Source: Taiwanofungus camphoratus | Lineage: Eukaryota; Basidiomycota; Agaricomycetes; Polyporales; Taiwanofungaceae | Direction: 5' to 3' | NCBI GenBank assembly: GCA_003999685.1 | Contig: CP021223.1 | Coordinates: 2,542,001-2,606,000, forward strand | Length of the DNA: 64,000 bases | Shown: positions 1 through 12,200 of the stretch, in pieces | Layout: every line of letters begins with the position of its first letter | How positions within the stretch are numbered: the stretch's first letter is position 1 | Notes under the pieces: model-generated | Told to the model about the DNA's origin: nothing | Database searches by the model: none | What the model saw: the letters and a program-made list of their open reading frames with translations, nothing else | Position numbers and translations under genes: made by a program

Positions 1-1186
1 ATGTGGACCGGTAGGCTAGTCTCCTCAGCCATGCACAGAATTGGCAGCGCACTCGTCCTCGGCAACGGCTTCGACGTAGAATAGGACAGAACGTGTGCAT
101 CAAGCTCAGCACGGCAGCGCTGATCTTCTTCGGGCTCTTCCTCAGGCACTTCTACATAAACAGGCCGATTGCACATGGCCATAAACGTGGACAGACCGGG
201 TCCTGCAAAGGAACGTGGCTTGGACGATGAAGTCGAGGAAGTTTCTTTCTCGTCGCCGTGTTGGCCGTCGGTGCCTTCGCTATGCTGTTTCTCGCCGCCG
301 GAATGTTCAGGCGTTCCGTGGTCGTCTCCATTAGACTCTCCGCCACCAGATCCATTGCCATTGGTGCCCGCTGCATGACCATTGGCATTGTTTGATTCGT
401 GTGCCTCAGGCTCGTCGCCGTCAGGATGCAGACTGCACGATACCTCCATACCAACTGAAACCATGAGAGGCACCCTAATATCCATTTGCATGTATTTCAA
501 CAGAGGGCTGAACACGCCCGTTCCATGTCGAGGAAGAGCGACACATGCATCCTCGCTGTCGACCAAGGCAATTGTCACCAACAGAGTGAGAGCGGATTCA
601 AACATCACAAGAACAACTTGAAACTCACTCGACCAGATAATGATTCGAAACAGGGCACATGGCGTTACGCACCATGACAGCCAGAAAAGACTCCTTCGAG
701 CTCGACTTGTTGCACAGATAATCCGAGATAATAGCATTCCTCAAAGAAACGCAATCGCTGAGGGTGGTGTTGAACACGTCACGCAGACGCTGATCTATCT
801 GACTCTCTGGTTCATTTTCGGGAAGGACATTCGCACTCGAATCCGGGGCCTGCAGCTCATGTAGTAGTGGTTGTACCCGACGATCGACAGGTGGATATGG
901 TCCCTAGAGACACAAATTCAAACGAAAACATTACTGCAACTGCACGTCACTTACATTCTTCACCCATGAGGGTAGCCGGAAAGCACTTTGAAGACGTGCG
1001 CCACATTCCCTGACGTTAAGCGGCCATGTCTCACCGTCCACGCTATGGTTGTGATATACAACGTCATCCCTGAGCAGTTGAACATACACAGAGTATGTCA
1101 TGAGCGAATCAGTTTTGATCCAATAAAGACTACGGAAGGAGAACTTTGCGTCAAAGGTAGGCCAACTCAATGTAGCAAGAAACGCG
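1..1186 (-). CDS. Hypothetical protein, 5' part, truncated at left edge
   Basis: I do not recognise this protein. Three minus-strand exons join in one frame: about 1186-955, 903-629 and 555-1, with GT-AG introns of 51 nt (904-954) and 73 nt (556-628). The first exon gives a stretch with WIKTDSLMTYSVYVQLLRDD and ends in LPSWVKN. The second carries LSDCVSLRNAIISDYLCNKS. The third begins DEDACVALPRHGTGVFSPLL, then passes through a Gly/Asn/Ser/His/Glu-rich low-complexity linker (about 70 residues) and becomes acidic (VEVPEEEPEEDQRC). No ATG lies in the open frame before 1170 and a stop lies just upstream, so the true start is probably in an earlier exon beyond an acceptor near 1190, or was lost to the repeats that begin there. 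The clean joins argue that it is real; function is unknown. Confidence 0.5.
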
Positions 1187-1210
1187 TGCTAGCTGAAAGT
1201 TCGGAGCAGC

Positions 1211-1230
1211 GATGATGATGATGATGATGA
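1211..1230. repeat. (GAT)n microsatellite
   Basis: Six perfect GAT trinucleotides plus a partial unit lie just upstream of the first recognisable exon of the left-edge gene. It is a simple repeat with no evident coding role. Confidence 0.9.
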
Positions 1231-1774
1231 GCTCAATTTACGTGTTTCAGGCGCTTAGGCGCCTATGGTGCACGAACTACAGTCGACTGTATATGTACTA
1301 AAAATTTGAGTTATGTAATGCTAAAATTTAATGTGTGCTCGTATGTTTGTCATATTTCCGGCAATTGAATGCAAGAGAGCCCAAGTCTAAACCTGCCATC
1401 CTTTAACAGTACAATGGTACTGAGGATCTCATCTTCTTGCAGCGGCAGGAAGCCGGTCAGTAGTCCCCCACTTCCCGTCAAAACTCCTCGGGTCTCTAAA
1501 ATAGGCAAGCATACGAGTACACATTGCGGGTTTGGCATGGTGTGGGAAAATAGAAGTATGGGATGTGTTCAGGTGGTGTTACTCTAGGAAGATCGAGAAA
1601 GACTGGATAGCAAGCCTGAGGATGTGAGCAGCTATGGCGCTGGTGCATCGTATGGTAAAGAGTTCCTGCAAATGTACTGTTAGCATTGTTCGGTATGCTA
1701 GGAATGTTACCTGTTCTTTGAATTGTAATCTTCGAAGTGTCCTGTAGCCTGTACAAATCTCGTTGTTGCTTTGA
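1231..1774. other. Non-coding stretch between left gene and repeat array
   Basis: I find no gene here. Open frames are short and unrelated to known domains. Homology to the right arm of the large inverted array starts only near 1775, so this is flanking DNA or a diverged part of the left arm. Confidence 0.5.
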
Positions 1775-2066
1775 AGTGTCATGCAATCCAGTAAGAAAAC
1801 CCCATTGCAATGGGCCAATAAACACTGAGTTTTGCCTGTTGTGAATGGGCCATCTGATGTTGGCCAACCATTGAAACAAGCCCTGTTACAACGGGTCGAC
1901 CAGGTGTGAATGTATTCCTATTGCAACAGGTCAGCCGGTCATAAAAGTAGCCCATTGCAATGGGTCAGCCGGAGATGGGACCAGCCCGTTGCAACAGGTC
2001 AGCTGGCTATGGACCCATTCTGTTGCAACGGGTTGGCCGGACATGAATATATTCCTGTTGCAACGG

Positions 2067-3620
2067 TGATACGATCTAGGGAGTTCTGAACTGAGGGGAT
2101 GAACCTAGGGAGTAGGTCCAACACATCCCAATGAGTAGAGAGAGCTAAAGCGATGTGGTACCTGTGAAGGATACCAGAGGAAAAGGTAAGTGAGAGAACA
2201 TGACAGAGAAACTATCTAGACCACTGTCAGGGGCCTAAAAGTCTAGTGTGTGCAGAGGAGTAAGGGGCCAATGAATCCTGCATGACAGGATCTTATGCCG
2301 AGGTGTGAACAGTCCCAGGAAGATAGGAGCATGATCTTCTAATCCGATGGCAGCAGGCTGGTCGAATGCTGGCCAGGTGCAAAGGAGTCAAAGGAACTGA
2401 GGGCGCACTGATGGTAAACCGAGAACTGAAAGATAAACCAAAAACCGACGTAATTGGGATAGAGGATACTGCTGAGGGCTGATGGTGTAGAAATGAGATG
2501 TAGAGCTGGCGTAGGCAATGACTGATAGACTGGACTGTATGCAACACGTGCCTATGGGGTATAACGAGGGTGGAGGCACACCGGGTGAGGAGGAGGGGGG
2601 CTGGTTACCCAGATCAAAGTTACTCCAACTTCAGGAACATAGGACATAAAGGACGTAGGACTGCTGTGATATACAATATAATAGGACTGCTGGCTGACGA
2701 AATGCATAGATACAATGAAGGGGAACCTTGTCAGACTGTTGGGAAGCCTTAAAGCAGGAAAAGCCCAAATCTGAACTCTGGGGGACAAGTCTGTAGATTC
2801 TGTGAGACAAGATGGGAGCATGTATCTTCTCTGTCATCTGGTAGGTACAGGAGACTATATAAGGGGTCCGTCAAAGTATCTTACGCAAAATAAAACTGAA
2901 GAAACTGAAAACAAACCGAAAATTGTAAAATCTAGGATTCAATCAGCATACCATATGAGGAACTAAACTGAAGTAGGACATGAAACAGGGACACTGATTG
3001 CGGTAGAAAGGTTACTGGGGAATGGCACAGGGTGAGGGATGCTTATCTAGAGATCATCATATGGAAGATGGGCTATCTAACCAGACCTTGAGGGGAACAG
3101 GGACCTAAGAGTGCTGAACCGTCAAGCTGATGTGTAGGGGGTCTAGGCAATACCAAGGGATCATATGGACGTCATGAACAAGAGGCCAGGACTCCGGACT
3201 GAGAGACCGAGAACCAGAACTGAGGACCAAAGACCAAAAACTGAAGTGGCTTTTCTTGGTTGATCTCAACCAAAGGCCCAGAGTCGTCAGGGGTCAGGAG
3301 GATGCTAGAGGAGCTGCAGGTGTGCATTCTGAAGCGTGAGGGACCACTTCTCTTCAACAGGACTTCTGGAGTGTCAGACAGACCTTCTATCATCGGAAAT
3401 CCCATTGTTCTTCCCAGATAGGAAGGCTGGATTGCCAAGGCGTGAGTAGACACATGCAGCGCACCTGCCTGCAAAGTTAGGGCACTCCCTAGTGATGGAA
3501 TAAAGCTCTCTGTCCTTGTTACGACATTTGGACTTCCAAAACTCAGCAGTACATTCCAAAAAAGGGGCAGAAGACTGAAAATATGCAAATTCGAGGCTTG
3601 GAGTTGTACCGGACCTATCA
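2067..3620 (+). mobile_element. Solo LTR, diverged copy of the TGAT...ATCA family (copy A)
   Basis: A 1.55-kb insertion splits repeat A of the left arm. It starts TGATACGATCTAGGGAG and ends CCTATCA, with flanking 4-mers ACGG (2063-2066) and ATGG (3621-3624), a target duplication with one transition. Landmarks shared with the other copies include AGTAAGGGG, CAGGATCTT, GTATAACGAGGGTGGAGG and GGTAGAAAGGT, in the same order. ACTATATAAGGGG near 2855-2866 matches the internal TATA-like site of the other copies. CpG is largely lost, so this is the oldest copy. Confidence 0.7.
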
Positions 3621-4530
3621 ATGGGTCGGCCAGCCATGGCACTATCCTGTTGCAACAGGTCGGCCAGCCATGGCATTATCCCATTGCAACGGGTCGGCCA
3701 GCCATGAGACTATCTCGTTGCAATGGGTCGGCCGACCATGGCATTATTCCGTTGCAATGGGTCGGCCGGGCATGAATATATTCCCGTTCCAACGGGTTGG
3801 CCGGCCATGAGACTATCCCATTATAATGGGTCGGCCGGCCATGGCACTATCCCATTGCAACGGGTTGGCCGGCCATGGCACTATCCTGTTGCAACAGGTT
3901 GGCCGACCATAATACTAGCCTGTTGATGCTAGTTAGAAACATTTCCTCACTGGTCAGAAAGATTTCAATGCTGATAAGAAACATTGTGGCACCAGTTAGA
4001 AACCCTTCAGTGCTGGTCAGAAATATTGCAGCGCCAGTGAGCAACCCTTCAGCACTGGTCAGCAACTCTTTGGTGCTGGTCAAAACATTTTGGCATCAGT
4101 GAGCAACCCATTGTCAAAACATTTCGGTGCTGGTCAGCAACTCTTCGGTGCTAATAGGGACCATTCCGGCACCAAGCCTTGGGACCCAGTCTGATAGATG
4201 GTACAGCCCCAGAATCCCATCTGTGTTGGTCCTTTCACAATTTGAGTAACAATGCTCATTTTAGTGTAGTTGGCACCTCTGGAGGGGATTCCCACTTCAC
4301 CGGAAATTGTGAAGCTGAGGCCCTTCAGCACCGATAAGGGACCTCACGGCACCGTGCCTTTGGACCCGGTCTGATAGGTGGTACAGCCCCGGGATCCCAT
4401 CTTTGTTGGTCTTTTTACAATTTATGTCACAATGCCCATTTCAGTCATTATGGCATATTTAGGGAGAACTCTCTTTTCACTACAAATTGTGTGGTGAAGA
4501 CCCTCTAGCACTGACATGTGCTTCACTGAC

Positions 4531-5587
4531 ATCAGAGGTTATGATGAAATCATTCAGGGGTTCCAGCCCTGGATCCCATCTGTCCCATCCTTTCCATAAT
4601 TGAATCTGCCTGTGTTCTATAAAAAATTATATAAACATCAGAGATATTGCAGATTTTGCTGTTCTGGACCCTCTTGATACTGATTTTTTTATCTGTTGAC
4701 ACATGAGTCTATGCTCTGTCACTGTATTTTTTCCTGCCCAGTCATATATTCTGTATATTGAGAGCGTCACTACTTTCTGTATCAATATGTGACATTATAA
4801 AATTGTATCTTCAGAATAGATTGCAAGGTTCACTCCATTCATATTGCCTGACACTGTCCTCCAATATTCAATAATGTCAACAATGTTCTGTGCTCTCTAG
4901 ACTACATCTTGTTCAAATAGTGTACCATATATGAGCTCATAACAGGCAAAAAGCACATTAGATGATTGCATATGAGACACATTTGACAGATTGCACTTCA
5001 TGTTTTCTGAAAAGGAATGTGGCTCAGTCGCACTTGCAGTTACAGCCACATCTGCTTGCACTTCACTTCAGACATGCTCAACTTGAATAAAATGGATCCT
5101 CACTTATTACATTATGTATCTGTTGAAATCTGTACCATAAAAGTCAAATATATGATTGTGTACATTATTCAAAATGAAGATATTCAACAAGCCAATTCAA
5201 TATATGTTCGCAAGCATATAAACCCAATACACAGCTTTCTTGAACACCAATTTCAGAGCCATCTGCATTCAAAGATGTGTATTCAATATAACAAAAGAGA
5301 AGTGAAATCAGGTATATTATACACCACCTGAATCAATAATGGTCTGAAACAATAGGATTTTGTCAGCAGGGTTTAAAACAACCAGCATTCAAATACAATA
5401 GAATATTGTGAGATAGCATGACAACTGAGTTGATGTTTTCTAACAATCATCATGAACATCAATCAAAGGTGGGGAAATTCAGAACAGTATCAGTGCTAAA
5501 AACCAGTGAAAATGCAATCTCAAATTGTGATCACCTATTCATCCCAGTTGGGACACCCAGCACTGAAAAGCACAACACCAGCATCAA
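4531..5587. other. AT-rich spacer inside the inverted array
   Basis: About 1 kb of AT-rich, CpG-poor sequence lies between the two C-repeat blocks. The longest open frame (about 100 codons at 5017-5331) shows no recognisable domain and has the composition of random AT-rich DNA. I see no tRNA, origin or transposase remnant. Confidence 0.6.
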
Positions 5588-6861
5588 AGGGTCTCAGCCT
5601 CACAGTTTCCAGTGACAAGAGCATCCTCAGAGAAAACATCATTTTTACTGAAATGGGCATGGTGATGTAAATTGTGAAAAGGCCAACAAAGATGGGATCC
5701 TGGGATTGTACCACCTATCAGACTGGGTCCCAATGCATGGCACTGGGATGTTCCCCACCAGTGCCGAAGGGTCCCGGCTTCACAATTCCCAGCGAAGTGG
5801 GAATCCCCTCCAAAGGTGCCAATTACACTAAAATGAGCATTGTTACTCAAATTATGAAAGGACTGACAAAGATGGGATACTGGGGCTGTACCACCTATCA
5901 GACCGGGTCCCAAGGCACAGCACCGTGAGGTCCCTCACCAGTTCTGAAGGGTCCCAGCTTCACAATTCCCGGCAAAGTGGGAATCTCTCCAGGGGTGCTG
6001 AATTCACTGAAATGGGTATTGTTACTCAAATTGTGAAAGGACCAACAAAGATGGGATTCCGGGGCTGTACCATCTATCAGACCGGGTCTCAAGGCTTGGT
6101 GCTGGGATGTTCCCCACCAGCACTGAAGAGTTGCTGACCGGCACTGAAATGTTTTGACTGGTGCCACAATATTTCTGACTGGCATCGAAGGGTTGCTTAC
6201 CAGTGCCAAAGGGTTGCTCACCGGCGCCGCAATGTTTTGACTGGCACCAATGGGTTGCTCACTGGTGCCAAAATGTTTTGACCAGCACCAAAGAGTTGCT
6301 GACCAGTGCTGAAGGGTTGCTCACTGGCGCTGCAATATTTCTGACCAGCACTGAAGGGTTTCTGACTGGTGCCACAATGTTTCTTATCAGCATTGAAATC
6401 TTTCTGACCAGTGAGGAAATGTTTCTAACTAGCACCAACAGGCTAGTATTATGGTCGGCCAACCCGTTGCAACAGGATAGTGCCATGGCCGGCCAACCCA
6501 TTGCAATGAGATAATGCCATGGCCGGCCAACCCATTGCAATGAGATAGTCTCATGGCTGGCTGACCTGTTGCAATGGGAATATATTCATGCCCAGCCGAC
6601 CTGTTGCAACAGAATAATGCCATGGCTGGCTGACCCATTGCAACAGGATAGTGCCATGGCCGGCCGACCCATTGCAACAGGATAGTGCCATGGCTGGCCA
6701 ACCCATTGCAACAGGCTACTTTCATGGCCAGCTGACCCGTTGCAATGGGAATACATTCACGCCCAGCCGACCCATTGCAATGGGGCTTGTTTCAATGGTC
6801 AGCCAACATCGGATGACCCATTCACAACAGGCCAAACTCAGTGTTTATTGGCCCATTGCAA

Positions 6862-7302
6862 TGGAGTTTTTCACTGGATGGGCTCGAAGTGTCTTGGGTT
6901 CCCTAAAATGGCTTTAATCAAGTTTGCACTTCTACCAATGGCTATTCAAAGTGCTTGTCTTTGTTTGCAGAATTGTCAACATAGTAGGAGGAAGTGGTTG
7001 ACGGTTTTCGGTGTGCGGCAGACTTCGCATAGGGCTGTTTGATGTTGCTTGATTTTCTTCAAAAAGCAATTTAGTGCAACTGCTCCAGTGTGAAGTTGAA
7101 TCAGGAGGCTTGATTCTTGTCTGCTGAGTGAAGATAGGACTTTGAATGTATGCCGGTTTGATAGATCTGGGTCAATTTTACTTAGCTTCGCAAATCTCGG
7201 TGATTGTTTCCATAACTGGATTCAATTGTCTTGGCTGGTAGCTTTGTGAGCAGCTTTCATTGTGGTTATACTTTTAGGTAAATTGGTATGTAGAAGGACC
7301 GG
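6862..7302 (-). mobile_element. LINE (Tad1-like) ORF2 C-terminal fragment, decayed
   Basis: Minus-strand translation from 7302 gives TNLPKSITTMKAAHKATSQD, then (after a stop) WKQSPRFAKLSKIDPDLSNR, LSRQESSLLIQLHTGAVALN and CEVCRTPKTVNHFLLLC, with further stops before AIGRSANLIKAILGN. This is the order of the RNase H-to-C-terminus segment of fungal Tad1-clade LINE ORF2, including the terminal Cys/His motif CX2C...HFLLLC. In-frame stops (TAG, TGA, TGA) show it is dead. The 5' side is cut at 7302 by an LTR. The 3' side runs into the minisatellite array, which would be its 3' UTR region. Family is clear; clade is inferred from the motif order. Confidence 0.75.
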
Positions 7303-9066
7303 TGATATGACCTGGGGGACCCTGGTACCTAGGGAGTGCTCCGTAGCGTGGCTAGGAGGTAGTGTGTGAACTATGGGGATGTGAGGGGAGGAGCTACAAC
7401 CTGTATGATACCAGGAAACCTGTATGTCTTGTTCTATATAAGCAAGGGAGTAAGGGGTCAAGGGTCCTGTGCGACAGGATCTTGTTTCTAAGTGCTAGAC
7501 GATCCCTAAGGCCTTGTAAGGCCCTCCAAAGTGCACGAGGTCCTTTGAAGTTCTGTGAAGTTCTGTGAAGTTTTAGCTAAAGCACATGAGCTGACTTCAT
7601 AGGCTGTATGGAGTTAGAGAGCAATAAGCCAATAAAATATAGCTTCAACTAATCGGCAAATGGTACGAGACTGCTGCAAAATCTTTAACTAGAGTTAGCT
7701 AAAGGGTGTAATGTTTTGAAACTTGTTTAGCGCGAGGTGTGTGAGATTTGGCTAGCATAGGAGACCTGTAGAAGAGGTCAGATGGTTCAGAGAGCTAATA
7801 CTTGGAATAGGAACAGGAGAATGAGGTTGCTGGAAGTTCTGAAATGTTTGTTGACTTTGAGACGTAGATCGGAGAGTACGAGGGCGTAGGGAGATGTACT
7901 ATGACCTAAAATGAAGGCTATAGAAGAGTCGTAGGGCTATTTGTAGGATGTAGGGATGATGCAATGTGAGCCTTTGAGTATAACTAAGGTGGAGGCCCAT
8001 CGGATAGGTGCTATAAGATGTGCTGAAGAGTGCGAAGTCACGACGACTTCGTGGATCGTAGTGCATAGTTCGAGGAGCGTAGACGTAGTTCATAGATATA
8101 TTGTGAGCATAGACGTAGTTCAAAGATACTGAAACGGAGCTAGAGTGGAGACTTAGGGGCTTAGGACTGTTCCTAAGGTGGTACTCACAGCACTTTTTTG
8201 AGATCGGAGCTACAAGGGAACTAGTATTCCAAAGGGAGAAGCGTGCACTGAGGGGTCTCTCTCATACATAGTAAACTACCTCTGACTATAAAGGGGAGCG
8301 TGAGGTGAACTATTCTTGCACGAAGTGATCCTTACAAGTCTGAAATGTGTACTAAAGTGCATGGGCTCTGAAGTGAACACGAGGAGGGTAGGAACTAAAT
8401 AGGAACTGAAACAGGGGAACTACATACGGTAGAAAGATGACCAAGTCCATTCATGAGGGCGGGATGACTATCCAAGAGCAGCCATATGCTGCGATCAACT
8501 GTCTTAGTGGGCTAAGAGTGTACAAAGTTTCTAGCAGCAGGGCTTGGCCTAATCAGAGTAGGAGGTGTTCTAAATGGGTAGGGGATCATATGGATGCGTC
8601 ATAGAAGGACCTTATGGCATAGTATCGAGACCCAGGGGGTGCGCAAGGCTTCCTAAGTCCAGCCTTCGAAACTTCAGACCGTTTTAGAGCCTATCAGGGG
8701 TGGCTGCAATCACAAGAGCTAGGAGAGACTTAGCTAAGACTTCTTAGCTAAACCCGGGATGAGTGATGTAGTAGATAGGACCTAGATCCAATGGAACAGT
8801 ATGGGAGGGCTGGCAGTGTTCGATAGTGGACTTAGCAGGAGTTAGGGACTTCGCATCTAGCATTTGAAATCTCGTAGCACCTCGTGTGACTTTGCAAGAC
8901 TTCGTAGGGTGTTAGAAGGGTTTAGGAAGGAAAGGGGGCGTTAGGAATATTATAGGAACCTATCCCCCCTGTCGTAGGCTGTAGAAGAGTCTTAGAGTGG
9001 TCTGTTAGAGGATTAGAAAGCTCCTAAAATCACGATTCGGGGCCCAGGAGGCTACAGGACTCATCA
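7303..9066 (+). mobile_element. LTR of the TGAT...ATCA family (copy B)
   Basis: This 1,764-bp copy begins TGATATGACCTGGGGGACC and ends GGACTCATCA. It carries TATA-like sites at about 7434-7442 (CTATATAAG) and 8284-8295 (GACTATAAAGGGG). It interrupts the LINE fragment on its left and abuts the zinc-cluster gene region on its right. The flanking 4-mers differ (CCGG left, CCTC right), unlike the other copies. So it is either the 5' LTR of an element whose 3' LTR is missing or the product of recombination between elements. Many CpGs present in copy D are TpG/CpA here, so it is older than copies C and D. Confidence 0.8.
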
Positions 9067-9233
9067 CCTCCTTCCTATTGAAATCCTGACTGTCCTCAGT
9101 CAGTGTGCACGACTGTGGGAATTTGTAGCCTATCGTGTCTGATCTGCGAAGTGTGCAATATCCTGATAGAAGCTAATCGTGGGTGCCTCTTATCTTTTTC
9201 TCCTTCCCCACTTTTGCCTTTCTCTTCCCCATC

Positions 9234-12200
9234 ATGTTCGATGATATGGACTCTGACAGCGTCGGCCTAGCTTACGGCGATGTCCTAGCGCTTCTTGATT
9301 TGCGTCCAGAGGGTGTAGCGGAGGTCGAAGATTATTTGCGGTGGGTGAGGAACTCAGGACATCGTGTGGTGCATATCCTATTTGATCGCTCATTACCCTG
9401 TCTTCACTGCGCTACAGGGCAACTGGCAGGTTCTTGCTCAAGCTTCGAATGCTCCGGCTGATCCTACCCTGGAGGCCGCCATTGTCGAAGGCTTAACGGT
9501 GATCCTCCCTCTCATGGACTTGTCATGGATCTTGTGGGCTCGCACCGGCTTCCCTCAATTCACTGCTATGCTTCAAGAGCGGGACGCACAGCGCGAACTC
9601 GCCTGCACGACTGAACAACTTCGTACAGAGATGGCCGAGCGCACTGCGCTTGAGCGCGCTGCCCAACTTGCTGCTTCATCCTCTGCTCCTTCGCCGGCTC
9701 CTAGCCGTACCTCATCACGCACTCATCGTCCCTCAGCTCGGTGATGAGTCCTGTAACCTCCTGGGCCCCGAATCGCGATTTTAGGAGCTTTCTAATCCCC
9801 CAACCGACCACTCTAAGACTCTTCTACAGCCTACGACAGGGGGGATAGGTTCCTATAATATTCCTAATGCCCCCTTTCCTTCCTAAACCCTTCTAACACC
9901 CTACGAAGTCTTGCAAAGTCACACGAGGTGCTACGAGATTTCAAATGCTAGATGCGAAGTCCCTAACTCCTGCTAAGTCCACTATCGAACACTGCCAGCC
10001 CTCCCATACTGTTCCATTGGATCTAGGTCCTATCTACTATGTCACTCATCCCGGGCTTAGCTAAGAAGTCTTAGCTAAGTCTCTCCTAGCTCTTGTGATT
10101 GCAGCTACCTCCGATAGGCTCCGAAACGGTCCGAAGTTCCGGAAGTTGGACTTAGGAAGCCTTGTGCACCCTCATGGGTCTCGATCCTATGCCATAAGGT
10201 CATCCTAGGGCGTACCCATATGGCCCTCCACCCAGTTAGGACACCTACCCCGATTAGGCCAAGTCCCGCTGCTAAGAACTTCGTGCGCTCTTAGCCCACT
10301 AAGATAGGTGATCACGGCGCATGGCTGCTCTCAGATAGTCATCCTGCCCTCGTGAATGAAGTTGGTCACCTTTCTACTGTACGTAGTTCCCCTGTTTCAG
10401 TTCCTAATTAGTTCCTATCCTCCTCGTGTTCACTTTGGAGGCCATGCACTTTAGTACACATTTCGGACTCATAAGGATCACTTCACGCAAGAATAGTTCA
10501 CCTCACACTCCCCTATTTAGTCAGAGGTAGTTTACTATGTACCAGAGACCCCTCAGTGCACGCTTCTCTCTTTGGAATACAAGTTCCCCTGTAGCTCCGA
10601 TCTCAGGAAAGCGTCGCGAGTACAACCTTAGGAATGGTCCTAAGCCTTTAAGTCTCCACCCCAGCTCCGTTTCAGTACCTTTGAACTACGTCTACACTCG
10701 CGATATATCTACGAACCACGTCTACGCTTCCCGAACTGCGCACTACAATCTACAAAGTCGCCGTGACTTCGCGCCCTTCAGCACCTCTTATAGCACCTAT
10801 CTGGTGGGCCTCCGCCTTAGTTATACCTTCAGGCTCACGTTGCGTCATTTCTATGTCCTACGAATAACCCTACGACTCTCCCATAGCCTTCATTTCGGGC
10901 TATAGCACCTCCCTCTACACCCTCGAACTCTCCGACCCACACCTCGAAGTCAGCAGACACTTCAGAGCTTCCAGCAACCTCGTTCCCCCATTCCTATTCC
11001 AAGTATTAGCTCTCCGAACCATCTGACCTCTCCTACAAGTCTCCTACGCTAGCCAAACCTCACCCACCTCGCTCTAACAAACCTCTAAGTCTTACGCCCT
11101 TTAGCTAACTCTAGCTAAAAGGACTTCGCAGCTCCTACGAAGTCAGCTCGTGCGATTTAGCTAAAACTTCGAAGGACTTTGCAGAATCTCGAAGGACTTC
11201 GCATACTTTGGAGGGCCTCGCAAGGCCTTAGGGATTGTATAGCACTTAGGAACAAGATCCTGTTGTGCAGGACCCTTGACCCCTTACTCCCCCACTTACA
11301 AAACAAGACATACAGGTTTCCCAGTATCATACAGGTTGTAGCTCCTACCCTCACATCCTCGCAGTTATCACACTACCCCACAGCCACGTTGCGGAGCACT
11401 CCCTAGGTACCTGGGTCCCCTAGGTCGTATCATCGGGCCAAGGCAGCTGCTTCTACTCGTGCAGCTTCTCAGGCCAGCTTGGTCATAGCCTCCGTTTCTA
11501 GCGGCCAGGTAGGCGAACCCGTCTCCTCCACGAGTTTGGGTGTCTTCATAGGGGTCCCTCCTACTCAGGGAAAGGACACTGCTAAGATGAAGGCTCCTCC
11601 AACATCTGAGGCCCTGGCTAACATGGCGAAGGCTGTGGAACATCGGTGAACCCATGCGAAGGTGAGTACGCTCCTTGTTCGTGATTGTTCACGACTTATC
11701 CTCGCTATCCAGTGCAATCGCTGCAGTACCTACACCACTGACTTTGAGTGCAAACTCCCCGTGGGCACCGTGAAGTGTGGTAAGTGCCTGCAAGAGTCGC
11801 AGGGGTGTTATTGGGGCAGATTCTCTGTAGACAGTAAGGAGCGCAGAGTGCGCGTTTCAAAGCGCAGTAGGATTCCTCATGTCTCTGTCATTGCATGATC
11901 ACTGATGTTAGGACTTCACTTAGCTGCAGGCCAACCTCCTCAGGTGTCCCCACCTTGCATCCAGGAGCCCAAGAAGGTGAAGTCGACCCCTGCGCCTACA
12001 ATGTCACTCGAAGCCTCGCTGGCCCTCAACGATGCTGAGTACCTGGACAGCCTCACCCCTGCGCATCAAGCCATTGTCGAAGGCCTCTGGTATGACCGCG
12101 TGATGGCTGAGAGTCGTGCGATGCACCTCAAAGACTACATCTCGGGTCTATATCACGCTGAGACCACCCTAACCGGTCGTACACCTGCACCGCTCGACTT

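Larger units (their letters stand above)
1775..6862. repeat. Large compound inverted repeat of three minisatellites around an AT-rich spacer
   Basis: Reading inward from the left the order is A (1790-2066 and 3621-3930, split by an LTR), B (about 3930-4165), C (about 4165-4530) and then a spacer. Reading inward from the right the same order appears on the other strand: A (about 6870-6440), B (6440-6130), C (6130-5590). The outer ends are near-copies: CCAATAAACACTGAGTTT at about 1814 matches the reverse complement near 6840, with the same neighbouring variants. A is a 34-bp unit, B about 24-27 bp with many GCTGGTCAG/CACCAG variants, and C about 175-190 bp. On the right the array is continuous with the tail of a LINE ORF2, so A-B-C may be that element's 3' region, present as two tail-to-tail copies. 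Short open frames inside are repeat translations, not genes. Confidence 0.8.

Noticed and set aside
3621-6860. CRISPR-like array from regular short repeats
   Set aside because: The repeats are head-to-tail minisatellites without unique spacers, no cas genes are present, and the genome is eukaryotic.
1790-6860. Compensatory, selected base-pair changes in the A-unit palindrome
   Set aside because: The paired-looking changes are all explained by independent CpG transitions; several units have unpaired single changes.
10537-10905. 122-codon open frame inside LTR copy C
   Set aside because: The same DNA in the other LTR copies is not kept open, so it is chance coding in an LTR.
7303-11432. Copies B and C as the two terminal inverted repeats of one DNA transposon around the 9067-9741 ORF
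   Set aside because: Copy C has its own perfect TCGG target duplication and its removal restores the ORF frame across 9741/11437, so it inserted independently. Ends TGAT/ATCA are also too short for long-TIR elements and fit LTRs.
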